Shown: positions 46,141 through 57,569 of the stretch, piece after piece
Layout of the letters: each line of letters opens with the position of its first letter
How positions within the stretch are numbered: the stretch's first letter is position 1
Origin: Buddleja alternifolia
Taxonomy: Eukaryota > Streptophyta > Magnoliopsida > Lamiales > Scrophulariaceae
DNA length: 64,000 nt
Direction of reading: 5' to 3'
Assembly: GCA_019426215.1 (NCBI GenBank)
Contig: CM033393.1
Coordinates: 24,678,591-24,742,590, forward strand
Made by a program: the position numbers and the translations under genes
The notes under the pieces: model-generated
The model's input: only the letters and a program-made list of their open reading frames with translations
Database searches by the model: none
What the model was told of the DNA's origin: nothing

Positions 46141-48495
46141 TGTTGTGAATCCTGGTTCATACGCAGCGGAAACGTAAAATGTATCAGGATTCACAATTAG
46201 ATCATTTTTGGGTTTTAATGATTTTGTAATTTTCGAAAAACATGAAATCAAATTTCATCTAAGTACTAACCTTTGATTTGAATCCAATTCTTAATCTACT
46301 GAGTAGCAGCAATTGAATAACTTCTGTCTCTAGATATCACGTCGGAAGAAGCTTGAAGAGAAAATCCACCTCCTTTGCATTCCTAGAGACTGACGACTAC
46401 AAGGTAGGGGAGCGAGAGTTTTTTATCTTCTTCTTCTTTTTTTTTTTTTTGGCTGTCAAGTTAATTTTGAGAGATTTAGGTTTTTCAACTAGGTGGTTAG
46501 GTATATATAATGAGCGATGGGCTTGGAATCAATTAATTCATTGAGCCCATCAAACTCCAACATACACGCCTATATACGCCCATGTCATCCATGTAAGGGT
46601 GATCGCGGTTCGGTTTAGCGGTTTTTTTTATTAATTTCAGACCGAATTGCCAAGTGCGGTTTGGAGGAAATAAAATTTTAAATTGCGGTTTTGTAAATCA
46701 AAACCGACTATGCGGTTTTGTGCGGTTCGGTGCGGTTTGGCGGTTTTTCAAGATCTTTTACATTTTAAAACTAAATAAGCATACAATGTTTGCCATATTT
46801 TTTGTTAAACTAATTAATAAAAAGATAATGATAATTCATAACTAAGAAAATACTTGTCCGGAAAATATTTATCAAGATTAAATTTCATGAATCATTAAAA
46901 AAACACTAATGTCATTACATATTATTATATAAGCGTATCATACGTTTAGAACATGAAAAAATACTAATATGTCACTTTAAATATTTGTTTTACACCGAGT
47001 ATAATTATAATATGTACATATTTTACTAATGTATATATATTTTATCAAATAAGAATACACTCATATATAAGAAAATGTCTTCATCTAGCTTGCATGAAAA
47101 GTAGTACGAGAAATTTGTATATAAACAAGTAATACAAAATATGACATATTACAATTGTTTGTTTATTAAAATTTGTGCACTAAAATCTATAAAAGGATAT
47201 TGTAAAGTATATTATAAAGTTATAAAACCATAAGTAATCTAACGCCACATTGCTATTACAAATAATGTGATAGTTAAATAGAACAAATGTTATAAATATA
47301 ATCTATAATACTTTTTTTCATCAAAACTCTTCAAGTGTCTATTATATAAAAAATATATAACACTAAAATATCATAAAATATTTTCACTCTAAAAGTTTCA
47401 AGCACAAATGTTGATTGAACATATTATTAATCTTGTAAAGGATATAACCATATCAATTCAATAACAAATATTAAATAAAACTACAAATATGAATAGTATT
47501 ACGAGTAAAACCTATTAAAAGTTCAAATTGAAAAAGAATAATATACATATATAATATATATATATGTATGTAGGCGGTGGCGATGTGGTTCGGTTTTTTT
47601 AACACTAATTTTGAAACCAAACCGCATAGGGCGGTGCGGTTTTCATTTAAATTTTAAACCACGGTTTGTTTAGAAATTTGACAAAAAACGGTGCGGTTCG
47701 GTGCGGTGCGGGCGGTTTTTCGAAACCAATGCTCACCCCTTGATTGGGCTAAGTTAACTTTCAACTTAGTCCAATTATTAATCTAATTAAAATATGATAT
47801 TAATTAATAATCATTTAAATTAAATAATCTAATTATTAATTTAGAATAGGATGACCATAATAAATATATTTAAATATTTATTTTTCCATTTATTTTATTA
47901 ATCCAATTAATCAAATAAACTAATTTGTTCATAATAAATACATCAGATTATTTATTATTAATTTATTTCCATTAATCCAATTAATCAAATAAATTAATTT
48001 GCTCATCAAACGACAAATTACCTATTTATGTATTTGACAACGAAAGAATTTTTTTCGCTGAATTCCTTTAAAGCGCAAAGCTTTAGGTTCGTCTCAATTG
48101 ATATTGGGAGGAAACCAAGGATGTGAGTGTCACCTAGCGAGTATCGTGGACTCACATCAAAACCCAATTGAGATCAAGTCTAATAGCTCATATATGAACC
48201 TTTAGGTCACAGACACCCTGTGAGTATAAGTCTTTCACTGTAACATCCCGATCGAGTGAGAATCATGGATTGTGTCAAACTCACAGGACTCGATGTTGTG
48301 CTCCATGAATCATAGTAAGATGAAATTACTAAACCACCCTTGTGTACTATACACAAGTTAGTTTTCCTGCTTTGGCCAAAGACTTTTAATTTCACTTACC
48401 TATGATCGCACAGGATGTTAACTCGTTACTACTCGAGACAGTGAATCCCATATTGGTAATCACCGAACAATTGCCACTTGTCCTTCTAAACCGCA
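46141..48495 (-). repeat. Minus-strand copia-type LTR, first part (interrupted)
   Basis: Begins TGTTGTGAATCC on plus (an LTR 3' end on minus, ...GGATTCACAACA). It resembles the 60740-62406 LTR, including the regions giving TATACTCATATG-like and CACTGTCTCG-like blocks. It is split by a hAT-like element (46595-47741) and by the gypsy element at 48496, resuming at 60116. Confidence 0.75.
46595..47741. mobile_element. hAT-like non-autonomous element
   Basis: Inverted ends AAGGGTGATCGCGG / AAGGGGTGAGCATTGG, with subterminal GCGGTTCGGTGCGG repeats typical of widespread plant hAT MITEs. The interior is AT-rich and non-coding. An 8-bp target duplication was looked for and not found, so the assignment rests on end resemblance. 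Confidence 0.5.
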
Positions 48496-49056
48496 TGATG
48501 TGTGTGGGTTTTACACCAATAATATTTATATTAATAATAGGGATAATATGAGTATAATTATGAGATATAATCGAGTAATGTAAGTGCGATAATGTAAATG
48601 ACAAGAGATTTAACGTGATTCGGTCCAAAAATTAGACCCCACGGGGATTCAAAAGGGTCTGGTTTACTATGCTTGAGGTGGGGTATTTATACAAGTTTGA
48701 TGGGGTGGGGTAAATTATAGAAAGTCAACTATACTAATTATACACATGGTAAAGGAATAAATCAGCATCCTTCTAATTTTAGGATATATCTAATCATGGA
48801 TCAATCATCATTAATGCTAATCTATTACTTAATCCCGCCAGATCTTCACTTAAGGTAAGTATTGACTTGATTGATACTTGTCCCCAGCATTGCCTCATAT
48901 AGATACGCGCTTTCTCACAGGTCCAGGTTGGCAGGTCTTCCAGCTCAGGTTGGACATCTTCCAGAATGGACCCGAATTCTCCATCTTAATGGGCTTTGGC
49001 CCATTAAGCCTTGGACTTCCTTAGCTTGGCCCAAGATCCGAATTCTACCTACATCA
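48496..49056 (-). repeat. 3' LTR of the gypsy element
   Basis: 561 bp. It lacks a 9-base duplication and a 5-base insertion present in the other LTR. Confidence 0.95.
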
Positions 49057-49076
49057 ATAGTCCCCCGAACTCCGTA
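49057..49076 (-). other. Polypurine tract of the gypsy element
   Basis: Minus strand GGAGTTCGGGGGACTAT immediately before the 3' LTR. Confidence 0.8.
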
Positions 49077-50670
49077 GTTTAACTTGTCAAGCTACGAGAG
49101 TTGAGAAGACAAAATTCGGGACAAGCTGACCGAACTATGCGAAGACACCAAGCTGCTCCAGCTGAAGAATCGGAATGATCTCCACAGGTGGGTTTAAGAA
49201 ACCCTAATACTGATTTGATAGAAAAGACCTCGCCGGTTGAGCTTCCCCACGACTGGCAGGCTTTTGGTGGCTCCTGGGAGATCATGCCTCATCATTTCGC
49301 CAATTTTCTTGCTGCCATAACTGCCCCCCTTTTCGGACTTCTAGATCAGGGCCACGTGTAGGGTTAATAATCTAACCCGTCTTTTTCCAAAGCTTTCCTT
49401 TCTTTTCGGAGGGGTATTTTCAAAAGATATTCAGTTACCAAAAAACTGAATTTCTTCCTTCCATGTTCTTCTGCCTGTTCCTTTAAGAGCTCTTCCCACT
49501 TTCTCCTCCACTTCTCGTTCTTTCCCTTCCTCAAGTTGGCAGTTACTCCACGTTCGCCGCCCATCTCTAGGTATTTATCCTCCCTTATCCTCTTTGCTTT
49601 TTACTACTTCTAATTTGTTGTGAATCGTTCGGTTGTGTTGGTTTTGCTGTGTCTCTTTGTCAATATGTCGAATAGTTTAGGTTCAGATTCCGAAAACTAT
49701 ACCAATCCTATGAACTTGTTGGAACCTGACGCCATGGCTATGGCCGAGAGTTCCTCGTCTCTTCCCTCAGTGGAGGTTTCATTTAGTGCCACCCAGGTTT
49801 TAAGAAACCTAGATTTTGTGGATCTTTCTTCCTCCAAAATTCTTTCAGATGGTCGCGGTGGGGATAAACCTCCATCACCAACTCCTACTGTTAATTCCAG
49901 GGTGGGGCAGGCTGGTTCTCCCTCAGATAATGAGGATTTGAACCTTCCTGACCCAGATGCTCTAGGGGAAGTGGATTTAGCTATTTTGAATAGTCGGGAA
50001 AAAAGCTTGATCGCCCAGAATACCTTCTTTTGGGAAGTCTTCACCTCTAGGTTTACCCCTAGGCAGGGTCAGATCTTACGCCAGAACTATGGTATTTCGG
50101 ATGCTTATAAGGTTGTAGTTTCATCTGCGAATGATAGGCCCCATCGCCCACCTCCAGGTTTTACTTGCTTCTATGTAGCTCAGCTTCGCGCAGGTCTGCG
50201 CTTCCCCATACCTCCCCTGTTTGTCTCCATTGTTAACAAGTTTAGGCTTCCCCTAAACCAGCTAGCTCCCAACGCCATTCGTATAATGGCAGGTTTCTCT
50301 GTGCTCCTCCAGAGTTTGGGTCACACACCTACTTCTGACTTCTTTTATGCCTTGTTTCTTCCCCGCACATCTTCTACCGAGGGAGGGGTCTTCTCTTTAC
50401 TTCTTGCTGGCAAACAGCCTTCATTGGCTCATATCCTACTACCGAGAAAGAGTGGAAGAAAAATTATTTTTTCATATCCCCCCCAAGGATGAAGAGTGGG
50501 ATTTTTGCCGTGACTTCCTTGATCGTATTGAGGGTTCCAACGCCTATCGCGTTCACGCGATGCCTGTTATCTATAAAAGTTTGTTGGCCTACATGAATTG
50601 GCAGCCTAGAGACTTGAGGAAGTTGACCGATCCCCGTCTCTTATATCTTTTTGGATTAAGTCCTGTGCAG

Positions 50671-50779
50671 GTTGATATGCAGGGCGAGACTTTAGGTAGT
50701 CTAGCTTTGCGCTTGTTTTGCCCCTTCTGTTTTTTCGCCTTTTGTGTGCTGATATTGGTTATGTTTACTTTGGACAAAG
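50671..50779 (+). other. Predicted intron 1 of the antisense gene
   Basis: CAG|GTTGAT donor, pyrimidine-rich 3' part, ACAAAG acceptor. Removing 109 bases joins two phase-0 codons. Confidence 0.5.
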
Positions 50780-51283
50780 CAACTAATGGATGCTACTCGA
50801 GCTGCCGAGGCTTTGAAGCGCAGCGGGAAACTGATTGGAGGTCCACCTCCAGCTCTGCCTCCCCCTCCCCCTCCCCCAGGTGGTCTACCCCCAGGTGCGG
50901 TTCAAGTAGCTGCTTCTTCATCCCAGCCCCAAGCTGCTGTAGGTCGTTCAAGTCGGGACCCGTCCACGGCTAAGGAGATAGCCATAGGCAAAAGGCCAGT
51001 TGACCCGGATGCTTCCTCTGATGCTCCTCCTACCAAACGTCGTGGTTCTGAGGGAAATCTTAGAGATTTCATGCCTCAATTTTCTTTTGCTACTCCTGAT
51101 CCGCCAGCTTTACGGATGCGCTCTAGAGCTCAGGATATGCCACCTCAATCTATTTTGAAGACCAAGGATCGTGCCACCTTGCGGGAATACTTGAAGAGTT
51201 TTATTAACCCTCTGGATCGCCACCATCTGTCCTCCCTTCCCCGCCAAGAAGTTATGGATATGACTTTAGAAGTTGCTCCGAAG

Positions 51284-51362
51284 GTACGTCATTGTCTTGG
51301 TTTATTCAGCTCCGTTTTCTTTTATAGTTCCATGCTTGTTAACTTGTTCTTCGTATGTGCAG
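51284..51362 (+). other. Predicted intron 2 of the antisense gene
   Basis: AAG|GTACGT donor and TGTGCAG|TT acceptor, T-rich. Without splicing the frame ends at 51412; with it the coiled-coil continues. Confidence 0.7.
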
Positions 51363-51984
51363 TTCTTCCAGCTATTTATCCAGTCTTTCCTGGACCTGGA
51401 CCGCTTAGATGAGGTCAATGACCTGGACAAAAAGCTAAACAAACTCAAGCAGGCCCAGCAGCCCTGGGAGGAGAAAGAGCAGAAAATGCTCAAAGAGCTG
51501 TAGGCACGAATCCCGCTACAACAAGGTTGCAGCCAAAGCCAAAGAGTTGGCAAATGAGAAAAAAGCTATTCTGGATAGCCAAGCTGCGCAGCTACAGGAA
51601 GCTTTAAGCAGAGAATGTCAAGCCTGGCCAGAGGCTTTTCCTGAATCGGAGGAGGGCAAAGCTTTGCTTGCTGCACAGAAAGCAGCTCTCCTAACCTCTA
51701 ATGAATTTGCTGCTAAGGTGGATGACCAATCCCTAGACTTTTTCTTCAAGGGGTTTGATTGGTGCGTCTCTCAATTCCGAGCTCAGGGCTATCCTCCTAC
51801 TGGCAGCTCTACCTTCTTCCTGGATTCTGCCGCCGCTTTTATGGCTCACTCCAAGGGTGAAGAGCCCCCTGCTCCTCCAGAGGACCCTCTTCTAGCTTCT
51901 CCTATAACCCCTCTTGTGGCTATCCTACCTGAAGGTATCGTGGTGGAACCGCCCTCAGCTGCGGACACAACTCCTTCTGGCTAG

Positions 51985-53493
51985 GTGGATGATACACCTG
52001 CGGAGGTTGAGACTAACCCCGCAGCATAATCTTTTAGGAACATTGGTGCTGGTGCTTGTTTGGGATATGTAGCCTTTGTACAATCTTTCCCAGTTTTTGT
52101 TTTGGGCATATGTAGCCCCCATGGATAATTTTAATTTCTGTCTTTGTGTTTTGTCTGCCTATTTTTAGGCAGAGACATTTTGTGATGGTTTTTTTCCCCT
52201 TAAGGGAGTATTAGGAATATGCTTTAATGTGCTTCCTTTCTTGTTCCTGCATTTGACACAGTTTATTTCATAGCTTTTTGATGTGCATGATTATACTTAC
52301 TTGCTTATTCATTGGAGTGCCTTTGTATACCATTTCCTGAGGATGTCTACTGTTTTTCCTAAAAATTTTGAACATACAAAACTTGCTTTTTCCCTTGCGG
52401 GAGGTAGGTTAGTCTACTCTGCAGGTTGGTTTAACCGTTTGGTTACCAAATGGTATTAATAATGCCCTTTCAACATTTAATGTATAAATAAAGCTTAAAG
52501 CGTTGAATATTGTGAGACAATACTTACAACTTTCTAAAGCCATACATGTGCTTTCCTTTCTGGCTTGGGAACCCTTTCTGAAAGATATCAAACAGACAAA
52601 CATTCTTTCTACCGACCACCTTGTTAGTTTTACTTTAATAAATTTTGATAGAGCACTAGCTGAGCCGTAGCTTCTAGCTATGCCATGATGTAATCGTGGA
52701 GACTTGCCCTTCCCGCGTACAGTCATGCAGACCTGCTAATCTCACACAGTCATGGAGACCTGCCATTCTCATGCGCAATCGTGGAGACCTGCCATTCTTA
52801 TGCGCAGTCGTGGAGACCTGCCATTCTTATGCGCAGTCGTGGAGACTTGCCATTCTTATTTTTCACCTTCTTTGTTTCCCCTTTTTCTCTTCTTCGTTCC
52901 CACATATTTCATCAACGGGCTCACAGCTGGCCAGCCTGCTACCGTTGCCATCCCTCTTTATACTCTCTTTTCCCGATTTTCCCTCCTTATTTCAGCCAGG
53001 AGTGGGAGAATTAGTCCCCTCCTCTAGCCTTATATCTCCAACTAACCTTGTAACTCCCTTAACCCCGATCTTCCAATGCGAGTTGGTCATAGAATTATTC
53101 CCAGAATAACTCCGCACCAACCTACCCTTATATCCTCTTGGTATGGGGCCATCGGATTCAAAACTGCAAGCCGCCTGGCTATACGAATCCGGGCTACCCA
53201 TCCAGGTGGTGCATCCGGGCTACCCATCTAGGTGGTGCATCCTACCTCCAGCTACCTCCCATTCCACCAACTCCTCCTTACTTCTTTTCACAGTTTCATA
53301 AGCATATCCACGTTTATTCGCATAGCAAAATATAGGTACAACATTCGCAAAAATTTATAAAAACAAAGCAAATTCTTACTAAAACTTCCAAGTGGAGCTC
53401 TGCATCCAATCCTGCAGGCGGGATATTACATTCCTTCTAGGTATTCCTGAAAAATACTCAGCTCATAATAGCGTCAGTCAGGGTAAAGAACAT
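51985..53493. other. Spacer between antisense gene and pol 3' end
   Basis: About 1.5 kb. Apart from a 29-bp tandem array (52690-52860) and a 27-bp direct duplication of CCGGGCTACCCATC at about 53186-53240, no gene was recognised. Short plus-strand frames here come from the repeat. Confidence 0.7.
52690..52860. repeat. 29-bp tandem repeat array
   Basis: Six copies with TGGAGAC (once TGCAGAC) at 52697, 52726, 52753, 52782, 52811 and 52840. The unit includes TGCCATTCTTATGCGCAGTC. Copies to the right are most alike. Confidence 0.92.
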
Positions 53494-54509
53494 TTAGACA
53501 TAAAATTGATTTTGAATATTCCAAGGGCGAGTGAGTGGTTTTCCCTTGCCATCCACCAACTCATAAGCTCCTTCTGCTACTACTTTGACCACTTTGTAAG
53601 GACCTTCCCAATTGGGGTCCAGCTTTCTCACTGTACGGACAACATCCACCCTCTTTAGCACCAGGTCTCCTACCTGGAGAGCTCGGGTCTTCATTTTTAC
53701 TCCTTGAGCCTTTTGGATTCTATGCTTGTATTTCTCCATTCGTAGATATGCCCTCGTCCTGTTCTCCTCGATCAAATCCAGATCTTCTCTCAACCTCTCC
53801 TCATTGTGCTCTGGATCAAAGTACCTGACCCGGTGGGTCGGTACTCTGATCTTTGCAGGTATGACAGCTTCAGCTTCGTACACCAGGTTAAAAGGACTGT
53901 CTCCTGTAGTAGACTTGGGAGTGGTCCGATACGACCATAATATAGATTGTAGTTCATCTACCCAATTCCCTCCCGCTCCTTCCAGTCTATTTGACCGAGG
54001 TTTCAGTTTTGCAAATGGGTTAGCAACACATTTATACAGGAGGTATATAGGATTGGATGATAAATTTGAAACAAGGAAATTGATACAATAGAGAGATTTC
54101 AAGTATGCATACCTGGTTTTTAAACCTTGTACTATAATTCTATTGGTGACCTCAACCTGACCATTGGTCTGAGGGTGAGCCACCCAACTGAAACGCTGCT
54201 GAATTTCCAACTCCTCAGCTTTGCTCCACTGAACTGTCGTCCATTATCAGCTATTATCTCTTTAGGTATGCCAAATCGGCACACTATGTTCCTCCATAAG
54301 AACCGAATAACTTCTGCCTCCGTGATCCGGGCTAGAGCTTCAGCTTCCACCCACTTGCTGAAATAATCTACTAGTACTAGTAGAAACTTCTTTTGGGCCT
54401 TTTCTATAGGGAAAGGTCCCACAATGTCCATGCCCCATCTTGCAAATGGGCAACGGACATTCATTGTGCGCATCACTTCCTCAGGTTGATGGATAAGGCT
54501 GGCATGCAC
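53494..54509 (-). pseudogene. pol: gypsy pol: integrase core and C-terminus
   Basis: The core begins after a TAG at 54512-54510 (KKCEQC-stop-VHASLIHQP). Catalytic residues are in RWGMDIVGPFP (Asp), IIADNGRQFSG (Asp) and NGQVEVTNRI (Glu). A frameshift near 54215 separates the first two from the third. The conserved GLK-RLEGAGGNWVDEL motif is split by a precise 126-bp in-frame insert (54112-53987). The C-terminal part (YRTTPKSTTGDSPFNLVY; GDLVLKRV; PNWEGPYKVVKV) is complete and ends at 53494. Integrase would join element cDNA to host DNA. Confidence 0.92.
53987..54112 (-). other. Intron-like in-frame insert in the integrase
   Basis: 126 bases with GT at the start and AG at the end on the minus strand. 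A CTAAC branch-site-like motif lies about 37 bases before the end. Removing it restores the family motif ...GLKTRLEGAGGNW exactly. It has no stop codon in frame, so it can also be read through as 42 extra residues. Confidence 0.55.
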
Positions 54510-55811
54510 CTAGCACTGTTCACATTTCTTCACCAGCTCGGCTGCATCTTCTTTTAAAGTCGGCCAAAAATATCCAGCTCTGAGTGCTTTCCCTGCTAGG
54601 GCAGCCCCTCCTATGTGGCTGCCGCAAAACCCTTCATGGATTTCTCTGAGCACGTAGCCTCCTTCTTCCTTGGACACACACTTTAGGTGCGGCTGCACAA
54701 ACGCCTTCTTATAGAGGATATCGTCGATCATGGTGAGCCTAGATGCTCGTGTGAGCAACTTTTGTTTGGAGTTTTGTTCTTCGGGTAACGTTCCATTCGT
54801 GAAATATTGGATTAATTCGGTCCTCCAATTGTCTCCTTTTTCCACCTGCAAGACCTCCTTACCACTACTAGATCTTGCTACAGACTGGATGGTGATTTGC
54901 CGTGTCTTGCAATCGGTGACAGAGCTACCCAGCTTTGACAAGTAGTCTGCCTTCGCATTTTCAGCTCGAGGTATCTGGTGTACCTCCAGCTTATCGAAGT
55001 TTTCTCGTAAGGTATCTTTGGTTTTTAGATACTCCATCATTCTCTTCTCCTTGGCTTCATACTCCCTTTCTACTTGTTTTATCACGAGCTGCGAATCTAA
55101 ATATACTATCAGGTTCCTAGCTCCTCCCTTGAGTGCCATTTGGAGGCCTATGGTGAAGGCTTCGTACTCTGCTTCATTGTTGTTTGCCTTGAACTCGAAT
55201 TTGATGGCATACTCAAGTTGGTCGCCTTCAGGCATGGTGAGCACCACACCTGCACCACTCCCATTCTGCGTAGCTAAGCCATCTACGTGCACCAACCACA
55301 CCTTCTCTTCTTTGTCTTTCGCCACATTAGGTTTGGTCATTTCCGTGACAAAGTCAGCCAAAATTTGTGACTTTATTGCTGTTCGAGCTACATACTCTAT
55401 CTCGAATTCTCCCAGCTCGACCGCCCACTTGACTAACCTCCCTGATGCTCCAGCTTTGCCCAACATAGCGTTGAGTGGCTGATTGGTTTTGACTATGATT
55501 TTGTATGTCAGCAAATATGGCTTCAACCTTCTTGCCGTTATAACTAAGGCAAATGCCATTTTTTCAATTTCGGAGTACCTCGTCTCCGTGTCACTGAGGA
55601 CCTTGCTAATGTAGTATACCGGCTTCTCAACTTTTTCTTCTTCCCGAACTAAGACCGTGCTGACAGCTTTGTCAGCTACCGCTATATACAATATTAACGA
55701 TTCACCAAGCACAGATTTGGTCAACAGCGGAATTTGACTTAGATACTCCTTCAGGTCAGCAAAGGCTTGCCGACATTCTTTCGTCCAACTGAAGCCTTCA
55801 GCTTTTCGCAA
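54510..55811 (-). pseudogene. pol: gypsy pol: RNase H, Tat-type second RNase H, integrase zinc finger
   Basis: An open 433-residue frame. First the RT-linked RNase H (YIAVADKAVSTVLVREE ... TRYSEIEKMAFALVITARR), which is partly decayed in Tat elements. Then a second RNase H with its own acidic residues (WLVHVDGLATQNGSGAGVVL, NNEAEYEAFTIGL, VYLDSQLVIKQV, IPRAENAKADYLSKL). Then the integrase zinc-binding region (VLREIHEGFCGSHIGG ... LVKKCEQC) up to TAG at 54512-54510. Two RNase H domains in a row identify the Tat lineage. A TAA near 55833 separates this frame from RT. Confidence 0.93.
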
Positions 55812-55835
55812 TATCTTGAAGAACGGAAGACTCCT

Positions 55836-56912
55836 TTAGGCAGATTTGGAAATAAAATGACTTAGGGCAGTGATTCGCCCCTTTAATCTTTGCACCTCAT
55901 TGACATCTCGAGGATCCGCCATGTTTTGGATTGCTTTGATCTTCTCGGGATTAACTTCTATCCCCTTCTCTATAACCAGATACTTGAGGAATTTTCCTCC
56001 CTTGATTCCGAAAGCGCACTTTGCTGGATTCAACTTCATTTGGTATTTTCTCAACGTCTCGAAGGTTTGTTGTAAATCTTGTACATGCGTGCTAGTAGCT
56101 CGACTTTTTACCACCATGTCATCAACGTACACCTCGATATTCTTCCCGATTTGGTCACGAAACATGATATCAACCAACCTTTGATAGGTTGCTCCTGTAT
56201 TCTTTAATCCGAAGGGCATAACCACGTAACAATACGTGCCAAAGGTAGTTATAAAACTAACCTTCCTTTGGTCTTCCTCGTATAGAGGTATCTGATGATA
56301 CCCACTTTGTGCGTCCATGGTACTTAGTAATTCGAATCCAGTTGTGGAATCCACCAGCTGGTCTATCCGTGGCAATGGATAGTGGTCTTTTCGACAGGCA
56401 TTGTTTAGGTCGCGGAAGTCAATGCACATCCTCCATTTTGATCCTCCCTTAGGCACCAAGACTACATTAGAGACCCATTCTGGGAATTGAATTTCTGCAA
56501 TGTGCCTGGCCTTGAGGAGCTTATCCAGCTCAGCCCGGACTATGGCATCCTTCTCTAGTATGAAGTGCCTCTTCTTTTGTATGACCGACTTTGCATCTGG
56601 GTACACGTTCAGATGGTGTTGTATGACAGCTGGGTTGATCCCTACTAGGTTGTTAGCTGACCAGGAAAATATATCTGCGTAGTTGCGCAACGTTGCTATC
56701 AACTCCTCCTTCACTTCTGGATTCAGGTGTGATCCTATCCTGACAGCTTTATCCACCTCCCCTGGCACGAGCTCTATACTCATGAGTTCCCCCACTGGCT
56801 CAACGTGGGCTGAGACCATCTTCTTTTTTGCTCCGCCATCTTCGAGACCAACTTTATCAGGTTTGCGCTTCTTGTCTTCCAGAGGCTTGTCCACTTGTTT
56901 GAGTGACGCCAC
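55836..56912 (-). pseudogene. pol: gypsy pol: reverse transcriptase
   Basis: 358 open residues. Motifs: FPEWVSNVVLVPKGGSKWRM, CIDFRDLNNACRKDHYPLP, STMDAQSGYHQIPL, TYCYVVMPFGLKNTGATYQR and the intact catalytic box YVDDMVVKS. Unlike the two copia elements, the active site is unchanged here. The frame ends at a TAA after HFISKSA near 55836, and upstream it is separated from protease by stops and shifts around 56930-57100. Confidence 0.95.
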
Positions 56913-57101
56913 GTAACACTTTCAGGATTGATGTTGATCTCCCAATACTTCCCCTATACCCTCGGGTGTGGGAAACTTAATCTTCATATGTGGTATGGAG
57001 ATGACAGCTTCAAATAAGACCAAGGCAGGTCTTCCTAGTATCACGTTATATGCGGACGGCGTGTCTACGACTAAAAATTTAGTTAACATAGTCCTTTTCC
57101 T

Positions 57102-57491
57102 TTATCTAGTTCCTAAGGATAAGGGTAGAGTGATCTGTCCCACAGGTTGCACCACCTCTCTCGCGAAGCCAAACAGCGAGGTTTTCGCTTCTTCCAACTT
57201 GGTTTGTCCCAAGCTCATCTGATGGTATGCCTGATAAAATAGGATGTTAACTGAGCTGCCACTATCAATGAAGATTCGCTGTACATCGTAGTTAGCTATA
57301 TTTGCTGTAATGACTAAAGCATCATTATGTGGGGTTAGGACGCTCCTGGTATCTTCTAGTCCAAAGCAAATTTCCTGTCCAGGTCTGCATTGGTTGACGT
57401 TCATAAAAAAGGCAGGTGCATTTTCTACCTTCCTTACTTGTTTTTTCAGTGATCTTTTGGTTTCTTTCCCTATTAAACCACCTGCGATCAT
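57102..57491 (-). pseudogene. pol: gypsy protease region
   Basis: Aspartic protease with the DSG catalytic triad in RIFIDSGSSVNILFYQAYHQM. It is preceded by a linker and followed, in shifted frames to about 56930, by the usual NVILGRPAL flap region. It would mature the polyprotein; broken here at LGTR-stop (57102). Confidence 0.88.
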
Positions 57492-57569
57492 GTGTATTGT
57501 AGCTCGACCTATCCTGTTGACCTCTTTTTGGTCCTGCTTTCCCCAAGCTTCAGGTAGTTTGCCGACCTG

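Larger units (their letters stand above)
49665..51984 (+). pseudogene. Antisense gene of the Tat element (putative gypsy-type transposon domain), two introns
   Basis: Opposite in strand to gag-pol. Exon 1 from ATG 49665 to 50670 contains a region (RFPIPPLFVSIVNKFRLP ... LAPNAIRIMAGFSVLL) like the plant 'putative gypsy type transposon' domain; a frameshift near 50390 moves it to the frame of YYRERVEEKLFFHIPPKDEE. A predicted intron 50671-50779 (109 bp) joins it to a Pro-rich exon 50780-51283. A second intron 51284-51362 (79 bp, GTACGT...TGTGCAG) leads to a charged coiled-coil exon (DLDKKLNKLKQAQQPWEEKE). A one-base shift near 51500 then leads to the end at 51984. Neither intron length is a multiple of three, and removing both keeps the frame. 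Function unknown; such antisense ORFs are known in Tat elements. Confidence 0.75.

Noticed and set aside
46581..47749. 8-bp target duplication for the hAT-like element
   Set aside because: Flanks ATCCATGT and GATTGGGC do not match; the call rests on terminal repeats only.
52696..53109. Overlapping plus-strand frames with METCHS repeats
   Set aside because: Produced by the 29-bp tandem array, which shifts frame each unit.
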